This document shows positions 22,835 to 37,000 of a stretch of DNA of 47,421 bases, in pieces. This DNA is from Neelides folsomi (taxonomy: Eukaryota; Arthropoda; Collembola; Neelipleona; Neelidae). A program made the translations under genes and the position numbers. Each line of letters begins with the position of its first letter. Within the stretch, counting starts at the first letter, position 1. The DNA is taken from positions 1 through 47,421 of the forward strand of contig JAQGBZ010000441.1 in assembly GCA_034687125.1 (NCBI GenBank). Direction: 5' to 3'. Under the pieces are notes generated by a model. It was not told the origin of the DNA. It was given only the letters and a program-made list of their open reading frames with translations, and searched no databases.

Positions 22835-23702
22835 GTCACCCGAAAGGAGTCAAAAATATTCCATCACGCACAACCGACAAGTTTGGTAAATACAACAACT
22901 ATTTAACTTCAAATTAAACCTTAATGGATTTGGAGAAAGGAGTATAAAATATTTGTAAATTGGTCATAGGTTTTAAAGCACAGGTGAAAGGAACGCAGAG
23001 GAGAGAAGAAACTCAAGGGTTTTTTATTGGCTAATTGTACTTAACTACTTAACTTATTTAACTTAACTAACAAATTAACTAATTTTCGACGCCGAGGGAT
23101 TTGAGAGAATGGCGCGTTTGGGAATGGAGAGTTTAGGGAAAGGTCGAAAGGGAACCAAGAGATTTCTCGGATCTACAACTCCCTAAATTTTGAAACTTCT
23201 TTGCGAGGATTCGGAGATTTTTGAACAAAAAATTGGTTTGTAAACATTGGTCACTTAAACTCACATTTAAATCGTGTCAATTAAAATAGCCTGTAAAATC
23301 ATTCAGAGTCAATTCCTTCATCGAGGGCGAGCTGACCGGCGGAATGTTGAAAAGTCCCCAAATGTGTTCATCAATTCATCACCCCTGATGTAATGAAGTA
23401 ATCAATTTGGAATCAATTATTTCTTAACACTGACTAAATAAATTAATTTATAATATAAATAAATAAATGCCCCATGTGTAATTACTACGAGTGTTAATAT
23501 CCAACTTTTAATATTCTCACCACTCATCATTTTTAATTAATTGGATGTTTGAATGAATGTTTTTTTCCAGCCCATCGTCCCTGATTTGTCATTGGGAGTG
23601 AGGAGGGAGGGAATTGGAGAGTCAGCAAGGTCTCATTAGGAGGATCAAGAGGATCATTGGGATCAGACGAATCTCAGAATTGAATCAAATCTCACAACCA
23701 CA
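22835..23702. promoter_or_regulatory. Head-to-head region between CARS2 and PGM2
   Basis: 868 bp between the two start codons, holding both promoters and 5' UTRs. A GC-richer patch lies at 23080-23200 and another at 23570-23700 next to PGM2. No factor site assigned. Confidence 0.4.
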
Positions 23703-26700
23703 ATGGCCTTTATTAAATTTCACGGGGCTCCGGACGTCGAGGAGAAGGTGGAAGAATGGCTCAGATGGGACAAGGTAATTAATTAATAACCTCACAATTA
23801 TTAATTTATACATTTTATAATTATTTATCCCAATTTATTGTCTTAATCATATAGAAATAAGTAGCTATATAGAAATTAATTTCATCTTCATATATTACTG
23901 ACCTTAGTACATTTTTAATACTTGTTCAAATAAATCTTGAAGGTATATGATATATGACATATATACGATACTATCTACATCTACACTGTCTACACATACA
24001 TACTAGGTATTTTTTATATTATAAAGTGCTGGGTTGTTATATATGTAATATTATAAGTTACGTAAATTTATATTTTTTGAAGTGTTCCAATGTGGAGTAA
24101 GTGTATTTATCTAATGAGAGAATTGGTATATATATAGTATAGATGAGAATGAGAGTCTAAATCCAATTGATAATTGGACAGTTGGGGTGAAATAATAAGA
24201 ATGATCTTGACATCCAATTGCCTCATTCATGGTTGGCTGAGAGGAAATGGGTCTGGTTCATGCACATGTTGGTATTTACAGAGGATTTTGACAGGTGATG
24301 AAATTGTGAGTTGGCCAATTCACATCCCTCAAATCACCCATGACATTACGCCTCTAATTGATCATTCAATTGGTCAAATGTCGTTCCATAATGGCACTTG
24401 AACTTTTGAACCAAATTCAATCAACGAATCTTGATTCAATAATGCGGGAATGGGGGGATTAAAAAAGATGAGTCAATCATTTCCCTGTCCTTGTCCTTCC
24501 AGACCTCTTTCCCATCACAGATCCAACCAGTAGAAAAATTAAGAAATTCAACCTTTATAAATAAACTTTTAATAAATACAACTCTGCAATAGAGATCATT
24601 TTACATGAGAGATCAAAAGTAAAAACATAACATTTGGATGTTTATGACATTATGACACTACTCACAGTAAAAAGAAATTAATGTTGTGGAGCGTCGTAAA
24701 TAATGAGTTACTAACATAAACATTTATAATAACTCCATAAATTTTCTTACATTATATAAATATAATATAGATGATTCGCATAGAATATTTAAGCTGTATA
24801 GTATATTACATTGTATATTATATTAATTTATTAATATACATACATAATTATATTGTTCATAAACATACGTATACTCATTTATTGTTTACATTAATATAAT
24901 ACATGGTTTTTAATGAATTGCTGAACTTACAGAACGAAGAGACTCGGAGGGAAATCTTGGATTTGGTTGATAAAGGGGCGGAGGAAGAGCTCCGTACATG
25001 TTTGATGAATCGGTTGGAGTTCGGGACGGCGGGTCTCCGGGGGCGGATGGGCCCCGGCTATGGCTCAATGAATGACCTGGTCATTATACAAACTTCCCAA
25101 GGGCTCGCGAGCTATTTGACCCAAAAGACCTGTCCTTCCAAAGGAGTTATTATTGGATATGATGGGAGGCATAATTCAAAGAGGTCTGTATGAATGGAAA
25201 TTTATTAATTATGTGATGTAATGATAACGATAGTTATAACGATATAACTAAGGCGTTGAGATTGCTATTTAAATTGACATGATTTTGTGATGTAGATTCG
25301 CTGAGTTGACTGGAGTTGCAATGTTGAACCGAGGATTTAAAGTTTATTTGTTTTCTGACATTTGTCCGACTCCTTTTGTGCCCTTTGCTGTGACGTTGTT
25401 CCAAGCCACTGCCGGAATCATGGTCACAGCCTCGCACAACCCCAAAGAGGACAATGGATACAAAGTATATTGGGACAATGGGGCTCAGGTATGGAAATTT
25501 AATCCTTTTTCAAACAAATAATATCCCATTCATAATTAACTAAAATTTCATTAATTGTTTTAAAGATCGTGACGCCTGTAGACAAAGAGATCCAAGCGAA
25601 TATCTTGAAGAATTTGGAGCCGTGGGAGGGAGCGTGGGACATTTCTCGAATTCAATCAACATCTGTTCAAGATCCTTTGGCCCAGGTGTGCGAGGAATAT
25701 TACGAAAAATTAAAATCTGCCACTTTATATCCACAAATCACATCGGAAACGAATGTTCGGTTCACCTACACACCAATGCACGGAGTTGGACAAAATTACA
25801 TGGTCAAAGCATTCGATTCCGTCGGACTCAAAGTAATTATTTACAACCATTTATTAATATTAATCAAAGTGAATTATTTAATTGGGAAAAATCTTTAAAT
25901 TGTGAAATTCTTCTTCCCAGTCCTTTCATTCAGTTGAGGAGCAAAAAGACGCGGATCCGGAATTTCCCACGGTTAAATTCCCAAATCCTGAAGAAGGGAA
26001 AAGTGCCCTTGACCTGGCCATCCGAACGGCTGACCGACATGGAAGCATTATTATATTGGCAAATGATCCTGATGCTGATCGACTGGCGGTGGCTGAAAAG
26101 CAACCAAAGTAATTAAACTACATTTCTCTACACTTTTGTTAAATATTCCCAATTTGGTTCTTATTTAATTGTTTTTTTCATTCCTTAGTTCCGAGTGGAA
26201 GATCTTCAACGGGAACGAATTGGGGGCTTTGATGGGTTGGTGGGCTTTGCACAGTTACACTCAAAACCACCCAAACCAACGAGACTTGTCGAATGTGTAC
26301 ATGATTGCCAGCACCGTCTCCTCAAAATTCCTCCAAACAATGGCCCAGAAAGAAGGATTCAATTTCGTTGTATGACATCATTAACAATAAAAAATTAAAT
26401 GCTACTCTTGATTTAAAATTAAATTACACTATAAAAATTGAATTAAACTGTTCTGGGTTTTTAATTATCTTATTCTTTTTTTGCAGGAAACTCTGACAGG
26501 GTTCAAGTGGATGGGAAATAAAGCATTTGAGCTCCTCAACGAGGGATGCGAAGTTCTTTTCGCATTTGAAGAAGCCATTGGGTTCATGAATGGAACTTCG
26601 GTGTTGGACAAAGATGGAATCAGCGCAGGAGTTCGATTGGCGGAATTGGCCGCTTTTCTTTATTCAAAGTCCTCCACACTTAATGACCATCTTTCAAAAC

Positions 26701-27437
26701 TATATGACATGTAAAGAAATCTATTTAATCTACATATTGTATAGTTGTAATGAGGTAAGTAGTATTTAATGTTTATTAATTCATAATATTTACCATAAAG
26801 GAGGGAATTGTTTTTGTTTCAGGTACGGCTACCATGTGAGCGACAATTCTTATTTCATTTGCCATGAACAAGAAACGATCAAAGAGATTTTCAACAATAT
26901 TCGGAATTTCTCTTGTGGGGAGAACAATTTGGATTGCGCGGTCAGTTCTATAAATCAAATTGAATCCATTTTAATCAAAAACTACGTAATTGAGTTGTAT
27001 AAAATGGATTTTTTTTTATTAATTTCATTTTTAGTATCCTGTTAAGATCGGAGAATTGGAGATCATGGCCACGAGGGATTTGACGACAGGGTTTGACTCG
27101 GAGCAGGAAGACAACAAGGCTGTTCTCCCCGTCTCCAAATCTTCTCAAATGATCACATTCAAGTTCAACAATGGACTCGTGGCAACTTTGAGAACGAGTG
27201 GAACGGAGCCGAAAGTGAAATACTACACAGAACTTCGAGCCCCGCCATCTGAAAAGTAAATAAACCTATTTACGTTTTATTTGACTTGTTTGGTTGTTAA
27301 GGTCAAATGTTAATAATTCCATTTTTGAACGCAGGGACCGTGTGAAAGTGACAGGGATGTTGAAGGATATGGTTGAGACGATTGTGGGGGAATTGCTAAA
27401 GCCTGCCCACTACGGACTCATACCTAGAACAAATTAA
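23703..27437 (+). CDS. PGM2: Phosphoglucomutase 2 / phosphopentomutase
   Basis: Ten exons: 23703-23774, 24933-25183, 25296-25488, 25566-25832, 25921-26108, 26189-26369, 26487-26710, 26823-26940, 27035-27255, 27335-27437; all phases agree, 605 residues (human PGM2 612). Motifs in order: [14 protein letters not shown]; the phosphoserine active site [19 protein letters not shown]; the metal site [25 protein letters not shown]; the sugar-binding FEEAIG; and the phosphate-binding [12 protein letters not shown]. The enzyme interconverts ribose-1- and ribose-5-phosphate and, less well, glucose-1- and glucose-6-phosphate in the cytosol. PGM2L1 is the alternative paralogue; the sequence does not separate them firmly. 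Intron 1 (1158 bp) is the only long intron and holds nothing recognisable. Confidence 0.95.
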
Positions 27438-30400
27438 AATTCCAAATGAACCAAGTCAAAGAGCAAAGAAAAATATTTAAAACTAAACATATATTTAATA
27501 CTGATATCAACTGATATGAAAGATTTCATTTAAAATATGAAATCTTTTTTAGTAATATGAGGCTTATGTTTAATTTGCCAATTGTTAATGCTGTGTATTA
27601 AACCCCATAGTCAATTGTGCGAGTCCCGGTGGGAATGTGTTGAATGTTAGATCAATAGGAGTTTCCTGTACCTTGACATTTCCTTTTGAATCTCTCAACT
27701 AGGCGGAATCTCTCTACCAATTTTATCAAGTCATTTTTATTTTAGCGCGCACTCGTGCAAAATCATTTGATTTCACATGTTCCTAAACCTCCTAAAAGGG
27801 TTAAGAGGGATTTTTACCAAAACTTCCTTGAGGAGTTTCCCAGGGAAATCCCAATGTTCAAATTAAATGTCTGACTAGTCAATGTGATCTGCGTCTTCTC
27901 TAGTGACAGCCACGGAGGAAAGAAAATGTCAATTACGAAACTGATATTACAAATACAGAATAAAGTAAAATTATCTTTAATGGCTAGCAATTACCAATAA
28001 ACCAATAGTTTAAGTAAATACTACATAGATCTACCCTCCCAGAAAGTAATATTTATCTACACTATTAATTAGTGTGAAGAGTTTAGATGAAACATGAAGT
28101 TCACTTTTGCGATTCATACAATTGAATATATGCTTGTTAATTTGTGAACTGACATTGAGTTCATCTACCAATATATTCGTATATCAACTGATGTTGTATT
28201 TAACTACTAATGTAGGTAGATCGAATTATTCAAACCATTGTGTTGAAATCTGTATAGGGCCTTTGAAGATATATATTAAATATATACGTATTCTATTTGT
28301 AAACCCAATGTTACCAATATGTGAAAAATGAATATTAATTTATTAATAATTAGTGATATGATATGGAAATATTATAGTTACATAGAGTATATAAAAATCT
28401 CCAATTACAACTTACGATACCTGTGGATGAAAAGTAAGTGACTAAAATGATAAATACTTACCACTTACAAATTAATTGTAGTAAATAAATATTGACCAGA
28501 CTTGACTTTTTTCATATCATATTTTAATAATGTTCTGAGGGTTTCTTATTAGTTAAAATCGAGAATAATGGTTTAAATTTCTATTGTGTTATTTTATAAT
28601 TTCGTAATTCTTGGATTATTTTTTCTATCCGTTTTTATTTTCATTTGGTGGGTTTTGATTTTGTTGTAGGGATTTTTGTGTGTGTATGGTGGGATGAAAT
28701 GTCATTACTGTTCATGACATCTCTTAGATAAGGTTGATAGGGCAATCAAAGACAGACGCCCCTTGAGCTCCCCCACTCACTCACACACACTCAGTGAGAT
28801 GATTAGATATTCATCCAAGAGAAAATCCAAGGAAACTGTTTCATCCTCAAATTCATTCATTACAATCATTGTATTTATTACCATCAATGCAATTACAAAC
28901 TTAATGTTATGTACAGACATATTAACATCCATGCATTACTAATATTAAAAATACATTACATGGATTAGAAATACTCGAAGGACTCTTTTTATATCTCATT
29001 CATAAATGTATGAAAACATTTTCAAACTTTCTCCATTTCTTATCCTTCATAATAAAAGATAAATAAATAAAAAGTTGTAGGTAGACATTTTTTTCATTTT
29101 GTGGTATTTTTCATTTTTTTATATTTTGTAACATTTTATATTTGGCCATATATTTTTGATCTTTTAAGTCTACTGTATTTATGATGTTTTGTGAGTGGAT
29201 GGAATGTATGGGTCCATATATAGGGAGTGAGATCAATATTCAATTCCATATATTTGATTCCATTTTTTAATGGTAAAGGGGGATTTGGAGTATATGTGCT
29301 TTGGTGTGTGTGTATGTGTTTGGATTATATAGGGACCAGGGGTTGTTGGAATGGAAGTCTAATAGCCTGAACATGACAGAATTTAATTTCATAATATTCG
29401 ACTTGGCTGGGGAAAGTGAATTGGAAAAATGGTTCATATTCCATTTAGAGCCGCCATTAACCACGCGTCGTTTGACAATTGGAAACATCCAGAGATTGTT
29501 ATTAATATTTTAACTCTATTTATTTATTGCTAAATATCTCAACATCCCCCGGATGGGTTTTCGGAACGGAATTGGGTGATTGGAATGAGGGAGGGATTTG
29601 CGGGATGATTGAATGAATTGTTTCTTTGTTTAAATGTGAGTGACGGCGGCTGTCAGCGACAATCCAAGGGCCCCCATTCCGATTCTGATTGAATCAACTC
29701 CCTCCCGGGTCTGGGCCGAACCGAGGTGTTGCATAATGCTCACCCTTCCGCCTCCCACGAGGGTGAGCAGAGGTCAAACAGACGGTCCTTTAATAACGCA
29801 ACCTGTCACTCGCACTCCTCCCGCTCCCCTCCCAACATTTATTAATTACAATGGACCAACCCCCATCCCCAGCTCATCTTATGGAGAGGGAATCTACATA
29901 GTCATGCATTGAGTGATCTTCAACACTCACTCAGGTAGAAATTGTATATTTGGAAAGGCTCGAGTACAAATACAATCCTACGTTCATTCATTTATACCAG
30001 AAGAGCTACCTTGATTTATTTGTGTAGTAGAAATGGTATTTGAGAAATGTAAATTGACTCATTCACTCTTTTTCATTCATTCCCTCTGGATGTGTTGGAT
30101 CATTGGGATTGGATGAGGCAGATGAATGGACTTGGTGAGGTCAGTGGAATTATTAAATATATGTTGATGGATGAGACGGCGGTGAATTGACACAATGAGT
30201 GAAAGGAATCGCTCCATCATTCACCTTTTTCCTCTTTTGAGGGAAATACTTGGCTGAGGGAAACGGGCCCTAATTCCTAAAACATCATGTGGACTCGAGA
30301 GGAGAATGAGGGCCGCTGTCGGTGTCAGGGTCTGGTCCTGACTTAAGACCCACTCACCCGCCATAATCAAATTAGATCCAGACCCAAATACACCAACGGA

Positions 30401-33400
30401 CGGAAATACAATCAGATCATTTATTCATCTAAACTCATTGTAACTCATTTAATTCATTTTAGAACGTTTTGGGGCATTTTAATTTCGTTTAAATGAGTTA
30501 TTCATTCCATGGAGCGTCTTCGAACCCAAGATCCATCAATGGGTGTTTGAGTGGTCAAGGTGTGAGTGTTTGGACGGGAGTTTTAAGTTTGGCTGTGGAT
30601 GGTGAGAAGGTGAATTTGGATGATTTTGAGTATGGGAGTGTTGAGGGTTGGGAGGTCCCAGCAGGAGATTGGACCAGGCAACAAATGCCACTTCCACCCA
30701 TGTCAAACAAATCATCGCCTTCATCAATTTATTTCCTCCTCCCTCCAACGACCATATAGGAAATTCATAACATGACAATGAAATCCACCCAGGGAGGAAT
30801 TATGGGAAATCCGCACAATCCCTCTCCTAATAATCTACTTTTTATTACCTTGACTCACTTACAGCCCATTCGAACACAATTTATAACTCCTCATATTAAA
30901 CTATTACTTTCATCACGGCCTCCCAACAACCAAATTATTCAAAAAATCCCTCCAACGTCCGACATCTCCCTTAAAACCCGCCCCAATGTCAAAAGGGATT
31001 TTGGTTAAAAAAGGGAAAACCTGGGATTTCGCAGTTGGGTGAAAAGAGGGAAGTTTGGGTAGGAGAAAGAAAAGGTCGATATTCAATTTGTTGGATTTGT
31101 TTGCATTTTGGGTTTTTGCGGTCGTAAAGGACCGAGTTGATTTTGGGGGGATATAAATGAATATAATGGATTGATTAGGTCCGGGTCGTAATGACGGCCG
31201 GATTCCGATAAACCGACGCCCAGACTCGCATTAATGTATCGCATTAGTGGAACATGGGTGTGTGTGTGGGGGGGGGGGGGGATTGAGGCCATGCATACAT
31301 CACCAGGGATGTCAGGGACAGATCTGAGAAAATGAATTCCACTTGAGGAGAAAAACTTTTTTCCCCATTCATCCCTCCACAATGGCCATTATGATGGCCC
31401 ATATAATCATTGAGGATATATCCGCCGTCTTCAAACATGTCATGTCCAATAATGTTTGCATTAATGCCGAAACACTTGACTTCCCCTTCCCGATTTATGG
31501 CCGTGTAAATGCAGTCCTGACTCACCCGGGTTTTAAACCAAATCATTCTCTACAAACCCATTTATTCTCCATTTTCTCCGTGGAAACAAATACACTGACA
31601 AATAAATAAATTCAATTCCGATCCCATTTAAATATGAAAGCATGTGGGGATTTTATGGAAGCTGTTGGCTGTTGATTCCCGGGGGAGTTTTTTAACGTTT
31701 TTTTAACCTGGGTGTCGTCATCTGCTCACGCCTCCGTTCCTTTGTGGAGAGACAAAAGGATGAGCCCCTCGGTGTCTCCCTACCTTTGCCCCCAATTTAG
31801 CCACGGACCCATCCCCTCAAAGGCCCATTGACCGAAATCCGCCTCCTTTATGCCATTTTCTCCCAATTACCCGGAGATTATCAGACTCGGCCCGAGAGTT
31901 CCCTGGGAACCCTCCCTTTATCAAAGCCGGACAATAAATTACATTCACACATCACTTTACAAACCGTGTAATGGGAGAGTCAATACATCCGAAGAGAAAC
32001 AGACCTTTACAAATCCCCCTTTTAATTTATCGTCCGACCTCCGTTAAAAAAGAGGGGTTTAAATAAATAAATGCGGGTCGTAAATAAATGTTCAATTAAG
32101 CGTGTAAATGGAGGGGCCCGAAAGGACCTCAAAGGAACATTTTGATCCAACAACCCTTTCTTCCTTTGACCCAATTGCGAAGGTGTGAAAAGGGGCTTAG
32201 AGATCTCCACCGCACTCCCACGTGTCTTAGGGCCCCACAGGGAGGAAACGATCCGGAGGAGGAAGGAAGGTGAGCCCAAAGGTGAATTAATGAGGGACGG
32301 CCGTTGGGGAAGGTCGGTGCATTTTAAAAAACTCTCCCCTTTGTCCCCTTTTGAAATTGAGTTTTGAAGTAGGGTTTTTTAAACCCCGTCCACTTCACTG
32401 CCCCGCACAGTCATTTGTCAGCCTCTGATTAATGAAACCGGAGAAAGGCACCCCCCTCAGCACCTAATCCATAGTGGGACCAAGTGGGGGCCATTAGAGC
32501 CAACTGACTCTCCCGCCTAATCTCGCTCCCATCCGATACGGAGTAAATGAATTGAATGGGAAGTTAAGGGGAATTCCCGGGAAAGTCACAGCCCTTCCCC
32601 ACACGTGTCACCACAGCCCCTCAAGATCATCTTTAATCAAACATTACAAAACCCATCAAACTCTTCATTATGCCCCAAATCCCATTTCATTGCTCTCACA
32701 TTCACAGATTATTCATTTCACCCAAATCCTCATTCCCATCAGAATCCTCAATGTTTGGACACAATTCATATCAAGCTAGTAATTGTAAATATCATACTTT
32801 GGCTAGCATTACATGTATAATATGCGTACGTACTTAATTTAATTACATTTACTTTACCATAGTTAGAAGATTTGATTGATATTTGTGCTAATGCTTGATA
32901 TAACATTTGACATTAGGTATTTATTAGTATTTGGCCTAAGGTATTTGTGTGAATGATTTCATTGTTTAATTTGGATTAATTTTGAAGTTTTGTGGGAATC
33001 GTTTTGAGTGTGTTTGGATGGGTTTTTATTTGCCCTCCAATGTTGTGGGTTTTAATGATGTTGGGGAAAGTTTAATAAATGGAGATCTCATCAAGTTGAT
33101 CTCCACAAGTCATGAACAGATTTTTTTCTCTCGACCCAACTTTCCTAATTAAAGTTGAGAAATGAGGGGCGGAGATTTTGAATAATGGGTCGGGCCTTAA
33201 GGGGCCAAAGTTCTTGGATAGAGGAAATAAAAAAGAAGGCTAATTATCAAAACCATGACTGTTTTTGGCATGCGGTCTTCTCAATCTCCGAAAAATTATT
33301 CCATTAAGCGATTAAATTACGAGTCAAAAGAGATTTTTCTCCCTTTTTAAAACTCCCCGCATCCTTTTCATCCGGTAAACAATGGGGGAACGACGGAGAA

Positions 33401-34082
33401 AACTTTCCAAGAAAAAACTTATCAAAACCATCAAACCATTCTCCCCGATTCAGTCCTTTATATTCAACCAAAATCAAACTCCCATTCAAGAATTAATTAA
33501 TATAATTAGACATTTAATTAAAATAATCCAACATTATTTAAAAAATCATTAAAATACCAAATACCCAATAGGAATAAAGAACTTACACACCAATACCAAT
33601 ATAACTATTGTATTATGTAACATATGATGTGTGTACAATTCAGATTTTAATCCTAATTCAAAATTTAATCCAAATGTTAATTCAAAATTTCAATTAAGCC
33701 AATCAACCAACCAATGAAGATCTAACTATACATTTAATGTACAACGAGCTAATTATGAAACTACGACGGTTTAATTGAATAAATTGAACGTTTGCTTCCC
33801 AATTTAATCTTCTAATTAATTGATTGAATGTTTTATTTTTTGAGTGTCCCAATTTGATACTATTTGTGTATTTGTAGTGTTTTTGCTAATTAAATGTTTT
33901 CCAAGGGTTCTTTGATCGGAGGAGGAGGCCTTTGGCTGGCAGGAGGAGTTTTGGGTAAGGGAGCAGGAAGGGACTTGAGGCCGTGAGAGCCAATGGGAAC
34001 AACCCGGAAAGGAAAACCTTGCTCGCCCCGAATTCCCTTCTTTCGCTCATGGGAGTTCGCAGAGTTCGGTCCTGGTGAAATT
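27438..34082. promoter_or_regulatory. 6.6 kb gene-free region upstream of DBX
   Basis: No exon of a known family was found on either strand. The first 2 kb are AT-rich like other spacers. From about 29,500 to 33,500 the base composition becomes much richer in GC, with many blocks of unique, moderately GC-rich sequence between AT runs (for example 29640-29870, 30290-30390, 31680-31900, 32100-32600). A G run of 14 lies at 31268-31281. The best reading is a cis-regulatory domain of the downstream homeobox gene; this is inference from position and composition. Confidence 0.45.
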
Positions 34083-37000
34083 ATGCTCCCGAACCTCCTC
34101 AGCCCGTCTCCGATTTATTCTTCGGTCCTCAAAGGACTCGCCCAAGATCACCCGCCATTCTTCATGGAGAACCTCCTGAGGACAAAGGAACACCGACACG
34201 GAATTATTTTCCCCCTCAAGACAGAAATCGAGGACTCGCCTCGCACCCCCTCCACTTCTCCAAACTCCGCAGGTACAAAGCTCACGTGACCCCAAAAAAC
34301 CCTCACAAGATTGTCCGAATAGTATTACCCGGATTTAAGAAAAATTTACCCGGATTTCCCGGGTTGCTAAAGATAAAACCCGTGTTTTGAATGAGAAGAA
34401 CTGTGAAGAACTTTAAAATGTGTTTTAAAAAGATTGTTTGATTTCCCTGATCTTTCCTCTGCTGCAGTGCTTTTTTGGTTAATTGTGGAAAGATTTTTGT
34501 ATTTGTTTTGTGTTTACAGGGACGGCGTCGTTGACCCTTGGCATCACAGCCTCATACACGTTCGAGGAGGAGCGTAAAGAGGGAAAAGACTTCTACCCCA
34601 ATGGGGTCTTCGGCGGTGGCTGTCGCTGTCTTCCGCCCTCGCCCGAGTCTAAAGACTCCTGTCGCCGGGCGGAGAAGAAGCCCGAAGAGCCCGCGAGCAA
34701 TAATAATAATAATAATAATAGTCGGAAACCAGTGTTGAAATTTAGCGTAAGTGCCATTTTGGGTGGAGATGACCATAAAAGCGAGAAGAACGGCCAGGAC
34801 GCCACGCCGGTATTTAACGCCAGTAAGTTCCACATCTTACCCCAATTACGTTCATTTTCATTCTGCCCCAAATTGAGTCTTTGTTCAAATTCCACTCGGA
34901 TCAAAATCCCCATTGAAATCCTCATTTAAACCCTGGATGGGGAACTTGGAATATGTTTCAACTTACGATATTAATTCTAAATCCTCTCCTTGCATACAAA
35001 CTCACCATTTTGAATCCAAATGTGAAACCCAGTGGGTTAAAAATCTGTTAATGGATCTCCGGTTCATTAGCAAGGAAAAGAAGTGTGGATTAAAATCATT
35101 TTTTACAAACTGGGAATTGAGTTGTTAACCCAATTCTCTCCCTTTCTTAATCTCTCAATTAATTTCACATTACTGCTTTCGCCCATCTGACCAATCTTGG
35201 AAAACGGAAGACACAAAGGAGATTTTCGATTATTGAGGTAGAAGCTTTAAGTATTAAGGAGGAGACTTAAATTTTAAGGAGGTGATTTTTATTTACGAAA
35301 GAGGAGACTTTATTTGTATGTACTATATAATTATCTAGGAAGTGTACATTTAAATGCTAATGTAAAAGTAAGGAGGAGACTTTGAATTATTGAGGGGATG
35401 GAGGATACTTTTATATCGAGGGAGAGTATTTACTATATATTTAACTATTGACTAGATTTTGTATCCTTAATCTCTGTAGGACTTTGCATTTGTTTAAGCT
35501 CGTCGCCATGCTGTCTGTTGTAAGTGATTTAAATGAGGATGGACAGGAGCAGCATGTGGTTGACGGTGATGATGAAGAACAACAAAGGGAGGGGTCTTGA
35601 AGTGGGAAATCTTTATCAAAACATCATTTGTTCCCCTTGGATGAAAGAAACGAGTTCCTCATTTAATCGGAAACAAAAACACCCAAAGGCCCCCCCGGAA
35701 TCCACCCAAAAGACTCACGAGGGTAATTGACAGGAAAATGGAGAAGCTTAAAAAACCCACCAAATCCCCCCCCCCATTCAATCAAAAGGGACAGAGGGTT
35801 TACATTCAAAATTCCTAACTCACACTCAAACCAATAACGATACAAGATTCACTTTCATCATTAAGACTCATTCTAATACATGTATTTCATAATCTCTAAA
35901 TGTATATAAGTCTTGGAATTAAAAATGGTTATTTTATTAATTGTGGATTCTTTCCCTGAACTATATGAAGTGTATGTTAATAGTTGAGTTAATAAGCGCT
36001 TACATAATATGTTTTAGATGTATGATTTGGGGTGGTTTGACACGTAATGAATTGATTGAATTACTTGAATTATTTTAACTAATTATTATAATTGGACAGA
36101 TTGAGTTAATTGTTTTATTTTTCAGGTTTTGTGACTCCCGCATCGTTTTTCAACCATTATGGTATGAGCGGGGGAATTGCGAAGCCCATCCCGCGACCGG
36201 CCGTCTCCTCCGGAGGAACTTTTGATCCGCACCTTCACGCCCTCCTCTCATGTCGTCACCCGGGTTTCCTCTCCGGTGAGTTACCAAACCGCAAACTTCT
36301 CCACACATCCTTCACACACTCCTTAACAGACCGATCCTCTTTTTTAAAATAATTCCCTCTCCACCCCAACGAGAAAGATCTTAATTTTCCCAATATCTCT
36401 AAATATCTTTCTGTGTTTTATGAAATGTTTGATCAGTTAGAAAATGAAGACATTTAGTTTTATGGGATTTTGTATTTTTTGTAATATTTCCCCTAAAGAT
36501 GAATTAAAAGTAAAGGGTTTATGTTTGAAGGTGTTGGAGAAAGTTTCTCAACTTTCCCTTTGATCTAACTGAGTTTTGAAGGGCGTGTAAAATAAATGAT
36601 TGTAGAGAATTATTTCCTCTGGGTGATTCTTTTGGATTTCTTGTGCGTTCCTCATTGTGGGATTCATTGGAGGGATTGGGGAGGGTCGGATTGTGCAATG
36701 TGGAAGGGAAGACGAAGGGGTGAACTCACAATGGCCCTTTGGAGGGTCTCCCAAGGGTAAAATCAACATTTGCCTTGGTAGGCCCTTAATTCCCTCACAT
36801 CAACGACCCTCGAAGGGACATCAATTACACAATCACTTCAACACCACTCAACCAATCTCCCGCTCCCTCATTCAATCCTTCTTTATTTATTTGTTTAAAA
36901 GACTAATAGTCGAAAAGGAAACATCATCCAACCCCGAATCCCCCTAATTAACTCCCCCCATTCATTCTACACCTCACACAAATTCCTCGAAGAAGTCCAA

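Noticed and set aside
24295..24301. GTGATGA box C-like motif in PGM2 intron 1
   Set aside because: No box D at snoRNA spacing downstream and no clear guide.
29640..29912. 90-codon open frame in a GC-richer block upstream of DBX
   Set aside because: Pro/Thr-rich translation with no family match, no flanking splice sites in phase, and overlapping GC-rich noncoding sequence; more likely regulatory DNA.
34538..34738. Second open frame overlapping DBX exon 2
   Set aside because: Its C-terminal Ile run is only the AAT repeat read in another frame; the DBX frame has the conserved LKFSVSAIL motif.
35555..35570. GTGATGATGAAG in DBX intron 2, box C-like
   Set aside because: No box D within range and no guide; part of a small open frame by chance.
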